Source: Candidatus Rokubacteria bacterium 13_1_40CM_69_27
GTDB lineage: Bacteria; Methylomirabilota; Methylomirabilia; Rokubacteriales; CSP1-6
NCBI GenBank assembly: GCA_001917535.1
Contig: MNEF01000026.1
Location: 1-39,526 of the forward strand
DNA: 39,526 bases
Direction of reading: 5' to 3'
Shown here: in pieces, positions 26,251 to 33,940 of the stretch
Layout: each line of letters begins with the position of its first letter
How positions within the stretch are numbered: the first letter of the stretch is position 1
Made by a program: the position numbers and the translations under genes
Notes under the pieces: model-generated
Databases searched by the model: none
Told to the model about the DNA's origin: nothing
What the model saw: only the letters and a program-made list of their open reading frames with translations

Positions 26251-27093
26251 GTGGACGTTCCGGCCCGCGAACCAGACGCGATGCTCCGGGAGCGGCTGCG
26301 CGCCCTCCACCCCGGGGCGTCGGGCCGCGGGATCAAGCAGTGGCTGGCGAGTGGACGCGTCCGGGTCAACGGCGCCGTGGTCCGTCGCGGCGACGCCCGG
26401 GTGGGCCCGGCCGACCGCGTCGAGCTTGGCCGGCCGGAGATCGCCTTCCCGGCGTCCCTGCGGCTCGTGCAGGAGGATGAGCACCTTCTCGTCGTCGACA
26501 AGCCGGCCGGACTCCTGACGATCGCGACCGACAAGGAGCGCTCCCGGACCGTGTACCGGCTGCTCCGGGACTGGGCGGAGGCGCAGGGGGACCGGCGGAT
26601 CTTCGTCGTCCATCGGCTCGACCGGGAGACCTCCGGCCTGCTCGTCTTCGCCAAGTCGTGGGCCGCGAAGCGCGCGCTCCAGGCGCAGTTCCAGGCGCGG
26701 ACGCCCGAGCGGGTGTACGTCGCCCGGGTGGAGGGCGTCGTCCGCGCGGACGGGGGCACGCTCAGCTCACGTCTCGTCGAGGACCGGGCCTTGCGCGTCC
26801 GCCCCGCGCGCGGCGCCCGCCGCGGCAAGGACGCGATCACCCGCTACCGCGTGCTGGAGCGTTACCCGGACACGACGCTGCTCGAGCTGGCGCTCGTCAC
26901 GGGGCGCCGGGGCCAGATCCGGGCCCAGCTCGCCGCGCTCGGCCACCCGATCGTCGGCGACCGCGCGTACGGGAGCCGCCGTGATCCCCTCCGCCGCGTC
27001 TGCCTGCACGCCACCCGGCTCGGCTTCGTCCATCCGAGCGGGCGGCGGGTCGTCTTCGACAGTCCGCCGCCGCCGGGCTTCCGGCGGGCGTAG
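26251..27093 (+). CDS. RluA-family pseudouridine synthase
   Basis: A 280-residue RNA pseudouridine synthase. An N-terminal S4-like RNA-binding region (LRERLRALHPGASGRGIKQW, VRVNGAVVRRGDARVGPADR) is followed by the catalytic domain with HRLDRETSGLL (catalytic D124) and TGRRGQIRAQLAALGHPIVG. The last motif differs from the usual TGRTHQIR (Arg-Gly instead of Thr-His), which is odd. The start is GTG 26251. ATG 26281 is an alternative that would trim ten residues. It diverges from the ketopantoate-reductase-like operon and converges on the F420-type LLM gene. The RNA target, 23S rRNA or tRNA, cannot be told. Confidence 0.9.
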   Translation: MDVPAREPDAMLRERLRALHPGASGRGIKQWLASGRVRVNGAVVRRGDARVGPADRVELGRPEIAFPASLRLVQEDEHLLVVDKPAGLLTIATDKERSRTVYRLLRDWAEAQGDRRIFVVHRLDRETSGLLVFAKSWAAKRALQAQFQARTPERVYVARVEGVVRADGGTLSSRLVEDRALRVRPARGARRGKDAITRYRVLERYPDTTLLELALVTGRRGQIRAQLAALGHPIVGDRAYGSRRDPLRRVCLHATRLGFVHPSGRRVVFDSPPPPGFRRA

Positions 27094-27112
27094 GAGCGCG
27101 AGGGGCAAAGCG

Positions 27113-27889
27113 CTAGGCCGGCTTGGCCGCCCGGACGAGCGTCAGCGTCTCTTCGACCGTGTCCCTGCCGGTGATGGCGCGGATGACGACTTCGTCGACG
27201 ACGCCCTGCCAGGCGCCGAGCGCCGTCGAGATCGCGGCCGGGCTCTCGGCGGCGATGGCCGTCTCCACCGGCTTCACGCCCATGCGCGCGAAGTTGGCCG
27301 CGTACGCCGGAATCGCTCCGTAGCGGTCCGCCTCCTGCGCCAGCCGGTCGCGCGCGCCGGCGCCGACGGCAAGGCGCACGTACGCAAAGATCTTCGGCGG
27401 GCGCCGGCTCGCGGCCGCTGCGCCGGCGCACACCAGCTCCGCCGAGCGACGCGCGTGCTCCGGAGTCAGCCAGTTGAAGAGCACGCCGTCGGCGATCTCG
27501 CCGGCCAGGCGGCACATCTGCGGGCCGAGCGCCGCCACCACCAGGCGCGTCTGGAACTGCGAACGCAGCGTGGCGATGCCCTCGCGCACACGCGGCAGCG
27601 CCCCCGGGTTGGGGCTTCCGACCCCGAGGAGGAGGCGGCCGAGAGGCAGTCCGTGGGCTCGCACGCCCTGGACGATGCTGTCCGGTCCCCGCGTGTGCAG
27701 GGGAATCACGCCGATGCCGAGCTCGATGCGCTGGGTCTCCCGCGCGGCCAGGGCCAGCGCGGCCAGCCCGTCGGTCGCGCCGGGATGGTTCACCCAGAAG
27801 GAGCTGTAACCGAGCGCCTCGGCCTCCCGCGCGGACGCGCGGATGATCTCGGGCGCAATGCCGGCGAACAGTGCGAGGCCGCGTCCCAT
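27113..27889 (-). CDS. LLM-class oxidoreductase, probably F420-dependent
   Basis: A roughly 258-residue luciferase-like protein. It begins near GLALFAGIAPEIIRASAREA and has EALGYSSFWVNHPGATDG, ELGIGVIPLHTRGPDSIVQG and GRLLLGVGSPNPG, the pattern of short coenzyme-F420-type LLM enzymes. The frame stays open for 39 bases upstream of the ATG at 27889, but that part belongs to the preceding small peptide gene, so I take the ATG at 27889. It lies four bases after that peptide's stop, so the two are probably co-translated. It converges on the RluA-type gene with a 19-bp gap. The substrate is unknown. Confidence 0.87.
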   Translation of the reverse strand: MGRGLALFAGIAPEIIRASAREAEALGYSSFWVNHPGATDGLAALALAARETQRIELGIGVIPLHTRGPDSIVQGVRAHGLPLGRLLLGVGSPNPGALPRVREGIATLRSQFQTRLVVAALGPQMCRLAGEIADGVLFNWLTPEHARRSAELVCAGAAAASRRPPKIFAYVRLAVGAGARDRLAQEADRYGAIPAYAANFARMGVKPVETAIAAESPAAISTALGAWQGVVDEVVIRAITGRDTVEETLTLVRAAKPA

Positions 27890-27893
27890 CACG

Positions 27894-27971
27894 TCAGTCC
27901 CGGCCCTGCTCGACCACGGCCAGGCCACACAGGAGCAGGCCGCTGGCGATCATCAAACCCTTGAGTTTCAT
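27894..27971 (-). CDS. 25-residue hydrophobic small protein
   Basis: An ATG at 27971 preceded by GGGGAG opens a 25-codon frame reading MKLKGLMIASGLLLCGLAVV and then a short charged tail (EQGRD), ending in TGA. It has two lysines, then a single hydrophobic segment with a cysteine, so it could be a membrane peptide, a minute lipoprotein-like peptide or a leader. It lies downstream of the promoter at 28037-28065 and four bases before the LLM gene, so it may couple translation of that gene. I do not recognise a family. Confidence 0.5.
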   Translation of the reverse strand: MKLKGLMIASGLLLCGLAVVEQGRD

Positions 27972-28036
27972 TTCGCGATCTCCCCGTGAGGTGCGCGGTG
28001 ACGATCACTGCTGCGAGAAGGAAAGTCGGAGGTGGC

Positions 28037-28065
28037 ATTGTCGTTCGTCCGCAGTCCGGCGTCAA
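28037..28065 (-). promoter_or_regulatory. Sigma-70-type promoter for the small protein/LLM genes
   Basis: On the minus strand TTGACG (28065-28060), a 17-base spacer and GACAAT (28042-28037) match the consensus at five and four of six positions. Transcription would start near 28030, about 60 bases before the small ORF at 27971. Confidence 0.6.
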
Positions 28066-28266
28066 GGAGAAGTCTGGCGGGGCCCGCGCGCCCCCGGCCG
28101 ACCGCTGAATCCACCGAACCGCGCGCCTGGCGCTGCCCCCCCCCGCGGCGGCCGGGCTGGCGGTCGCCACCGCAGAGGCGGCCGATCGGAAGATCGAGAC
28201 CCTGCCCGACATCCTGTTCGCCACGAATGCGGGGACTGGGAGCCCGCGGTCCGCTATGATGTTGGC

Positions 28267-30135
28267 ATCATCCAGTCTGAGTTCGTTCACGAGACCGTAC
28301 GGCGTGTCTGGGGCTACGACCGCTTCCTTCCGCTGCAGGGCGAAGCCATCGCCGCCATCCTCGACGGGCGCGATTCCATCGTCGTGCTCCCCACGGGCGG
28401 CGGCAAATCGCTCTGCTACCAGGCGCCCGCCGCGCATCTGAAGCGCCTGGCCATCGTCGTCTCGCCGCTCATCGCGCTCATGAAGGACCAGGTCGACGGT
28501 CTTCGCGAGGCAGGCGTGCCCGCCGCGTACCTCAACAGCAGCCAGACGCCGACGGAGCGCGCGGAGGTGCTCCGCGGCCTCGGCGCCGGCCGCTACCACC
28601 TGCTCTACGTCGCGCCGGAGCGCCTGGTCATGGACGGCTTCGCCGAGCAGCTGGCGCGCGCCAATCCGGCGTTCCTCGCGGTGGACGAGGCGCACTGCAT
28701 CAGCCAGTGGGGCCACGACTTCCGGCCGGAGTACCGGCAGCTCCGCGTGCTGCGCGAGTGGTTCCCCGGGCTCGCGGTCCATGCCTACACGGCAACAGCG
28801 ACGCCCCCGGTGCGCGCCGACATCATCGTCGAGCTGAAGCTGAAGAACCCGGCCGTGCTGGTGGGTTCCTTCGATCGGCCGAATCTGGTATATCGCGTGC
28901 GGCCCCGCACGGACCGGCTCGCCCAGGTGCTCGCCGCCATCGCGCGCCACCGGGAGCAGGCCGGCATCATCTACTGCATCCGCCGCGCCGAGGTGAACGA
29001 GCTGGCGGCGGCGCTGGCGCGACGCGGGCTCCGCGCGCTCCCCTATCACGCCGGGCTCTCCGACGACGAGCGGCGCGCCAACCAGGAGGCGTTCGTCAAC
29101 GAGCGCGCGGACATCGTCGTCGCGACCGTGGCGTTCGGCATGGGCATCGACCGCTCCAACGTGCGCTACGTCGTCCATGCGGGCATGCCGAAGTCGCTCG
29201 AGCACTACCAGCAGGAGGCCGGGCGCGCCGGCCGCGACGGGCTCGAGGCCGAGTGCCTGCTGCTGCACAGCGGCGCCGACTATGGACTCTGGAAATCCGT
29301 GCTGGGTGATCCGCCCCCGCCGGGCGCCCTGCGCAAGCTCGGGGAAATGTACGCGTTCTGCCAGGACGCGGTCTGCCGCCACAAGGCGCTGGTGACGTAC
29401 TTCGGCCAGCCGTACGACCGAGCGAGCTGCGCCGCGTGCGACGTGTGCCTGGCCGAGACGGTACAGGGGACTGACACCGCGGCCGTGACTGCGAAGATCC
29501 TCAATGCGGCGGCTCAGCTGCGCGGCAGCTTCGGCGCCACCCACGTCGCCGACGTGCTGTGCGGCGCCTCGACGGCGCGCATCGCCCAGCTCGGCCACGA
29601 CCGGCTGACGGCATACGGAACGCTGCGCGGCGAGAAGAAGTCACAGGTCCGGGCCTGGATCGACCAGCTCATGGCCCAGGGCTACCTCGCCCGGTCCGAC
29701 GCCGAGTACCCCACGCTGCTCGTCACCCTGAGCGGCCACGCCGTCCTCCGGGGCGAGAGCGCGGCGGCGCCCCTGACGAGCGCCGTCACGCCGCCGGCCG
29801 CATCGGCTGCGAAGGCGGGGACGCCATCCTCGAGCCGGGAGCCACGGCGGATTCCTGAGAGCACGCGGGCCCCAGACACCTCCGGCGTGGCGGACGAGAA
29901 GGTGTTCCAGGCGTTACGCGTGCTGAGGCGGGAGGTCGCGGAGGAACGCGGGGTGCCGCCGTACCTCATCTTCTCGGACGCCTCGCTGCGCGACATGGCG
30001 CGCCTGCGCCCGACGACGCTCGAGCGGTTCCGCGAGGTGAAGGGCGTGGGCGACTGGAAGCTCGAGACCTTCGGCGAGCGCTTCGTGGCAGCCGTGCGCC
30101 AGGCCTGCTCGGCCTCCAGCTCCGCCCGCGAGTAG
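28267..30135 (+). CDS. recQ: RecQ-family ATP-dependent DNA helicase (start unresolved)
   Basis: A roughly 620-residue 3'-5' superfamily-2 helicase. Numbering from 28267, Walker A is LPTGGGKSLCYQ (K47) and Walker B is DEAH (140-143), followed by the RecQ-specific HDFRPEYRQLR and AYTATATPP. Motifs V and VI are AFGMGIDRSNVRY and QQEAGRAGRDG. Zinc-binding cysteines C365, C370, C391 and C394 sit in CQDAVC and CAACDVC. An RQC region follows, and a C-terminal HRDC domain ends in VKGVGDWKLETFGERF. No ATG, GTG or TTG lies in frame close upstream of the conserved part. A -10-like TATGAT (28255-28260) ends six bases before 28267, where an ATC codon stands. The start position given is therefore provisional. 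It acts in recombination and fork repair. Confidence 0.9.
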   Translation: MIQSEFVHETVRRVWGYDRFLPLQGEAIAAILDGRDSIVVLPTGGGKSLCYQAPAAHLKRLAIVVSPLIALMKDQVDGLREAGVPAAYLNSSQTPTERAEVLRGLGAGRYHLLYVAPERLVMDGFAEQLARANPAFLAVDEAHCISQWGHDFRPEYRQLRVLREWFPGLAVHAYTATATPPVRADIIVELKLKNPAVLVGSFDRPNLVYRVRPRTDRLAQVLAAIARHREQAGIIYCIRRAEVNELAAALARRGLRALPYHAGLSDDERRANQEAFVNERADIVVATVAFGMGIDRSNVRYVVHAGMPKSLEHYQQEAGRAGRDGLEAECLLLHSGADYGLWKSVLGDPPPPGALRKLGEMYAFCQDAVCRHKALVTYFGQPYDRASCAACDVCLAETVQGTDTAAVTAKILNAAAQLRGSFGATHVADVLCGASTARIAQLGHDRLTAYGTLRGEKKSQVRAWIDQLMAQGYLARSDAEYPTLLVTLSGHAVLRGESAAAPLTSAVTPPAASAAKAGTPSSSREPRRIPESTRAPDTSGVADEKVFQALRVLRREVAEERGVPPYLIFSDASLRDMARLRPTTLERFREVKGVGDWKLETFGERFVAAVRQACSASSSARE

Positions 30136-30137
30136 CG

Positions 30138-30197
30138 CTACTTCTTCTTCTGCTTCGGCTTCTTCTTTTCCTTGCGCATGCCCGTGCCTTTTGCCAC
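30138..30197 (-). CDS. 19-residue lysine-rich small protein
   Basis: A GTG at 30197 opens a 20-codon frame reading MAKGTGMRKEKKKPKQKKK and ending in TAG. A GAGAGGGGTGAG stretch lies just upstream as ribosome binding site, and a perfect TATAAT box is present at 30233-30228. The composition (ten lysines) and the MAKG...KKPK pattern recall small basic peptides common in proteobacteria (such as MAKGQMRSNKE-type proteins), whose role is unknown. It ends three bases from the end of the convergent recQ gene. Base composition is unlike a chance frame in this G+C-rich context. Confidence 0.6.
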   Translation of the reverse strand: MAKGTGMRKEKKKPKQKKK

Positions 30198-30227
30198 GCG
30201 CTCACCCCTCTCGCTGTCTCTCCCGTG

Positions 30228-30257
30228 ATTATAGACGACGCGGTGCGTCTCACGGAA
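30228..30257 (-). promoter_or_regulatory. Promoter of the lysine-rich small protein
   Basis: A perfect -10 TATAAT (30233-30228, minus strand) has a weak TTCCGT (30257-30252) 18 bases upstream. It overlaps the 3' end of the ThDP enzyme gene. The start of transcription would lie about 30 bases before the GTG at 30197. Confidence 0.6.
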
Positions 30258-31887
30258 AGATCGAGAAGTCGACCGCCTTCTCGGTGATGAACTCCAGCAG
30301 CGCCGGCGTGCCCTCCCGGGTCTTGTCGATGGCGCGCTTGATGGCGGGCACGATGGCGCCCGGCTCGGTCACGCGCTCGCCCCAGCCGCCCAGGGCCTTG
30401 GCGAAGTCGGCGTAGTTGCCGCCGATGTCGGTGGACCGGTACTTCTCGGTGGCGACCTTCATGACCTTGAGCTCGATGGCCATGGAGAAGTTGTTGAGGA
30501 GCACCGAGAGGATGGGGAGGCGCTCGCGCACGGCCGTCTCGAAATCCATGCCGGTGAAGCCGATGGCGGCGTCGCCCCAGACGTTGACGCAGAGCTTGTC
30601 GGGGGCGGCCAGCTTGGCGCCCATCGTGAGCCCCAGGCCGTAGCCGAGCTGCGTGGTCTTGCCCCAGCCGATGTACGTGAGGGGCGCCACCGGCTCCCAG
30701 AACGGCGAGATCTGGTCGCGCGGGCTGCCGGCATCGTGGGTGATGATCGTGTTGGCGACGTCCACGGTGTGCAGGAGGTCCCAGATGACCCGGTAGGGCG
30801 ACAGCGGCGTGGCGTCGGACGTGAGCCGCGGCATCCACTCGCCGAGCCACTCGCTCTTGAGCTGCTTGATCTCCTGGGTGACGGCGGCGGCCCGGCCCCG
30901 GGGACCGCCGCGCAGGCGGTCGCTGACCTCGGTGATGAGCGCGTCGAGAGTCAGCCCCGCATCCCCGACCAGCGCCAGCTCGGCGCGCACGTCCTTGTTG
31001 ATGTCGGCGGGGTCGAGGGTGGCGTGGACGATGCGCTTGCCCTTCGGCATGGCCACGCCGTAGTTGGTCGTCGAGAAGCTGCAGCCGATGCCGAAGATCA
31101 GGTCGGCGTTGGTGAGGCAATGGTGGAGCTGCTTGGAGATCGAGCGGCCGCCCGAGCCCAGCGACAGCGGGTGCATCTCCGGGAAGGCGCTCTTGCCCTG
31201 CAGGCTGGTGGTGACGGGCGCCTCCAGCAGCTCGGCCAGCTCGCGGAGCTGCTTCCACGCGCGGGCGTAGTGTACGCCCTGGCCCGCGTAGATCACCGGC
31301 CGCTCGGCCGCCAGCAGCGCCGCCGCGACCTCGGCGACGGCGCGTGGGTCCGGGGCCGTGCGCAGGCGGGGCGCCGGCGTGTAGGTCCAGCCGTCCGCCA
31401 CCTCCTCGCGGAGGACGTCGACGGGCAGCTCGACCAGCACGGGCCGCGGGCGGCCGTTCCGCACCTGGGTGAAGGCGCGGCGCATGGCGTCGGGCACGGC
31501 GTCGGCCAGGATCACCTGCTCGGCCCACTTGGTGACGTGCTGGTAGTTGAGGAACGAGCTGAAGTTGGGTGGGATGTTGAGGAGTCGCCGCGGGTAGCCG
31601 CCCGGGAGCACCACGATCGGGACCGAGTCGCCGTAGGCCTGGGCGACGCCGCCGAACGAGTTCTCCGTCCCCGGACCGTGCTGCATGGCGAACACGCCGA
31701 TGCGCTCACCGGAGGTCACCCGGCTGACGGCATCGCACATGTGCAGGCCGGTCCGCTCCTGGCGCACGATGATCGTGCGGATGTCGGCCTCGGCGGCGGC
31801 CTCGATGACCGGGTTGACGGGATAGCCGATGAGGAACTGCACGCCCTCGCGCTTGAGAATGTCCGCCACCACCGCGGCTGCTTTCAC
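30250..31887 (-). CDS. ThDP-requiring enzyme, acetolactate synthase-like
   Basis: A 545-residue full-length ThDP enzyme with three domains. The PYR domain has the cofactor-activating E44 in IIVRQERTGLHM and AMQHGPGTENSFGG. The central domain (ERPVIYAGQGVHYARAWKQL) follows, and the C-terminal PP domain carries VWGDAAIGFTGMDFETA...LLNN, the GDx26NN Mg-ThDP motif. It starts at GTG 31887, with GGAGGAG upstream. The open frame beyond it is a shadow. The stop is 30250. Family members include acetolactate synthase, benzoylformate decarboxylase and oxalyl-CoA decarboxylase. The short N-terminus and missing FAD-site cues leave the reaction open. A deletion relic of a near-identical copy lies at 38251-38373. 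Confidence 0.9.
   Translation of the reverse strand: MKAAAVVADILKREGVQFLIGYPVNPVIEAAAEADIRTIIVRQERTGLHMCDAVSRVTSGERIGVFAMQHGPGTENSFGGVAQAYGDSVPIVVLPGGYPRRLLNIPPNFSSFLNYQHVTKWAEQVILADAVPDAMRRAFTQVRNGRPRPVLVELPVDVLREEVADGWTYTPAPRLRTAPDPRAVAEVAAALLAAERPVIYAGQGVHYARAWKQLRELAELLEAPVTTSLQGKSAFPEMHPLSLGSGGRSISKQLHHCLTNADLIFGIGCSFSTTNYGVAMPKGKRIVHATLDPADINKDVRAELALVGDAGLTLDALITEVSDRLRGGPRGRAAAVTQEIKQLKSEWLGEWMPRLTSDATPLSPYRVIWDLLHTVDVANTIITHDAGSPRDQISPFWEPVAPLTYIGWGKTTQLGYGLGLTMGAKLAAPDKLCVNVWGDAAIGFTGMDFETAVRERLPILSVLLNNFSMAIELKVMKVATEKYRSTDIGGNYADFAKALGGWGERVTEPGAIVPAIKRAIDKTREGTPALLEFITEKAVDFSIFP
31783..31887. repeat. 105-bp direct repeat (partner at 38269-38373)
   Basis: The first 105 bases of the ThDP gene recur at 38269-38373 in the same orientation with only four differences by my alignment (about 96% identical). 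The two copies bracket the nickel-transport cluster (about 6.4 kb between them). The second copy is the start of the ThDP scar. Confidence 0.85.
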
Positions 31888-32070
31888 GGCTCTCCTCCTT
31901 CTGGCCGGCGCTGCCCCGAGCGAGGAGAATAGCATACGCCTACCTCTTGACAGCCTTGCTGCCGCCGGCGCAGGATCGCCGCCGATGGAGCAAGCCGCGT
32001 CTGCGTCGAGCGCTGCTGGTTCTGGACGGCCAGCGGCAGCTCGGCCCGCGGCTCCCGGCCGGGGGCAACG

Positions 32071-32904
32071 ATGCTTGAGGGCGTGCTGTACCTGGTGTCG
32101 AGCTTCTGGCTGGGAGCGCTGCACGCGGCGACGCCGGGACACGGCAAGACCATCGCGGCCTCGTACATCGTCGGCGTGCGGGGGCGACCGGTCGACGCCC
32201 TCGTCCTCGGAATCTTCGTCACGCTGTCGCACACGAGCGGCATCATTCTGGTCGCCGTGCTGGCGACGCTGGGCTCGGCCTGGTTGATCCCTCAGCGAGT
32301 GGAGGCCTATCTCGCTATCGGGACCTCGATCCTCGTCATTGGCCTCGGCCTCTGGATGCTGCGAACCCAGTGGGGCATGCTGTCGGTCGACCGCGACGAG
32401 GGCGACGTCCGTCCCGAGCACGCGGCCGGCGCCGACGCTCACAATCACGACCATGACCACCATGACGAGGCGCCCGACGCATCGGCCCACCATCATCACG
32501 CACACCATCATCCGGACGACCACAGCCACCGTCACGGGTGGGGTCCGCGGCACACGCACAACATCGAAGCCATCACCCAGGCCCGGCCCAGCCTCGCCAT
32601 TCTGCTCGGGCTGGGCATCGCTGGTGGGTTACTGCCCGACCCGGGCGCACTGGCCATCCTGCTGGCGGCGATCTCCAGCGGCAAGCTGATCCTGGGGCTC
32701 TTCACGGTGGTCGTCTTCAGCCTGGGGTTTGCGTCTGTCCTGGTCGTCGTCGGCGTGGTCGCGGCACGCGTGGGACAGCTCGTTCTCACCTGGTTGAGCA
32801 GCCACTGGATCGCCTGGGTTCAGATCGGAGCGGCGTTGCTGATCCTCGGTGTCGGCCTGGTCCTGACGGCGAACGCACTGCGGACCGTCACCGCAATGCG
32901 GTGA
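32071..32904 (+). CDS. NicO-family nickel/cobalt efflux transporter (RcnA-like)
   Basis: A 277-residue integral membrane protein with six or so hydrophobic segments. The first conserved motif is FWLGALHAATPGHGKTIAAS (H-x6-HGK type). SHTSGIILVAV and GLGIAGGLLPDPGALAILL are the second and third family motifs. A histidine-rich cytoplasmic loop at about residues 117-167 (HNHDHDHH, AHHHHAHHHPDDHSHRHG) is the presumed metal buffer. Members export or import Ni2+/Co2+. The RcnA-like loop suggests export, but that is inference. Its ATG overlaps the stop of a short frame with no start. It diverges from the ThDP gene and converges on the Vgb-like gene. Confidence 0.9.
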   Translation: MLEGVLYLVSSFWLGALHAATPGHGKTIAASYIVGVRGRPVDALVLGIFVTLSHTSGIILVAVLATLGSAWLIPQRVEAYLAIGTSILVIGLGLWMLRTQWGMLSVDRDEGDVRPEHAAGADAHNHDHDHHDEAPDASAHHHHAHHHPDDHSHRHGWGPRHTHNIEAITQARPSLAILLGLGIAGGLLPDPGALAILLAAISSGKLILGLFTVVVFSLGFASVLVVVGVVAARVGQLVLTWLSSHWIAWVQIGAALLILGVGLVLTANALRTVTAMR

Positions 32905-32920
32905 CGCCCAGCCCCTGAAC

Positions 32921-33940
32921 CTACCGAGCCTTCGCGCGGTCGGCGCGCAGCATGCCGAGCCATCCGCTGAGGTCGGTGTACCAGACGTTGTTCGCAGCAT
33001 CGACGGCCACCCCGAACGGACGGGCATCCGAGCGTGGCAGCCGAACCTCGCTCACCTGTCCCTCGCGCAGTCGGCCGAGCTGACCCGCGCGGATTTCGGT
33101 GAACCACAGCGATCCGTCGGGCGCCGCGGCAAGCGCGGTGAGGCCAGCCGACGGCGTGGGGATGGTGAACTCGGTGAAGCGTCCGTCTGCGAACCGCCCG
33201 ATCTTGTTCACCCGAAGCTCGAGGAACCAGACCGCTCCGCTCGCGTCGACGGCGACGTCGCCCAGCCCACTGGCTCGGGTCGGCACGTCGAACTGGGCCA
33301 ACCGGCCGTCCGCCGAGATGTGCACCAGCTTGTTCGCCTCCTGGAGCGTCGCCCAGACGGTGCCGTGCGCCTCCACCGCCACGCCGAAGGGGCTGCTCCT
33401 GAGAGACCCGATATCGTGCCGCGTGAAGACGCCGTTCTTGAGTCGGGTGATGCTCAGCGTGGTTGCATCGGTGAACCAGACGGCGCCGTCGGGAGCGACC
33501 GCGAGGCGGCCGAGCCTCGCGATCGGCGTCGCCAGCGGGAACGATTTGATCGCGCCATCCGGCGAGACGCGCGAGATGACCCGCGCGGGCGCGTCCGTGT
33601 ACCAGGCGGCGCCCTGAGCATCGACAGCGAGGCCGAGCGGCTCGAGATTCTGGGTCCCCTTTGGTAACCGTTGAATCCTGCCGTTCCGGAGAACGCCGAT
33701 CGCGTCCGAGAACTCGATCGTGAACCAGACGGCGCCATCTGGCGCGACAGCGACCGCGGTCGGGATGTCCGTCCTGATCAGCATCGGGTACTCGATGAGG
33801 CCGGATTCAGACCATGGTTCGAGACGCCAGAGAACCGTCGCGACGGCGGGGACGAGGAGGAGCGCGGCCAGCACCAGCCAAACCCGCCTGCGGCCGCTCC
33901 ACTCCGCGATCCGTCCCGCAACCGTCACGGTCAAGCTCAT
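32921..33940 (-). CDS. Virginiamycin B lyase-like beta-propeller protein
   Basis: A 339-residue protein with one N-terminal membrane segment (VWLVLAALLLVPAVATVLW) and six or seven tandem repeats of about 42 residues. Each carries a GAVWFT-like core (VAPDGAVWFTIEFSDAIG, VAPDGAVWFTDATTLSI, VDASGAVWFLELRVNKIG, AAPDGSLWFTEIRAGQLG). This is the streptogramin lyase (Vgb)/NHL-like propeller. Vgb enzymes need a histidine/glutamate Mg site, which I cannot confirm here, so it may be a structural or sensing propeller outside the membrane. The ATG overlaps the stop of the BNR-repeat gene (ATGA), so they are co-translated. Confidence 0.82.
   Translation of the reverse strand: MSLTVTVAGRIAEWSGRRRVWLVLAALLLVPAVATVLWRLEPWSESGLIEYPMLIRTDIPTAVAVAPDGAVWFTIEFSDAIGVLRNGRIQRLPKGTQNLEPLGLAVDAQGAAWYTDAPARVISRVSPDGAIKSFPLATPIARLGRLAVAPDGAVWFTDATTLSITRLKNGVFTRHDIGSLRSSPFGVAVEAHGTVWATLQEANKLVHISADGRLAQFDVPTRASGLGDVAVDASGAVWFLELRVNKIGRFADGRFTEFTIPTPSAGLTALAAAPDGSLWFTEIRAGQLGRLREGQVSEVRLPRSDARPFGVAVDAANNVWYTDLSGWLGMLRADRAKAR

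Noticed and set aside
27871-28266. Upstream in-frame extension of recQ to an ATG at 27871
   Set aside because: The added 130 residues are Arg/Pro/Gly-rich noise, overlap the minus-strand LLM and small-peptide genes and the promoter at 28037, and are not RecQ-like.
31973-32078. Frame ending ALLVLDGQRQLGPRLPAGG whose stop overlaps the NicO start
   Set aside because: It could be the tail of a lost upstream gene, but it has no start and I cannot match it to a family, so I do not call it a remnant.
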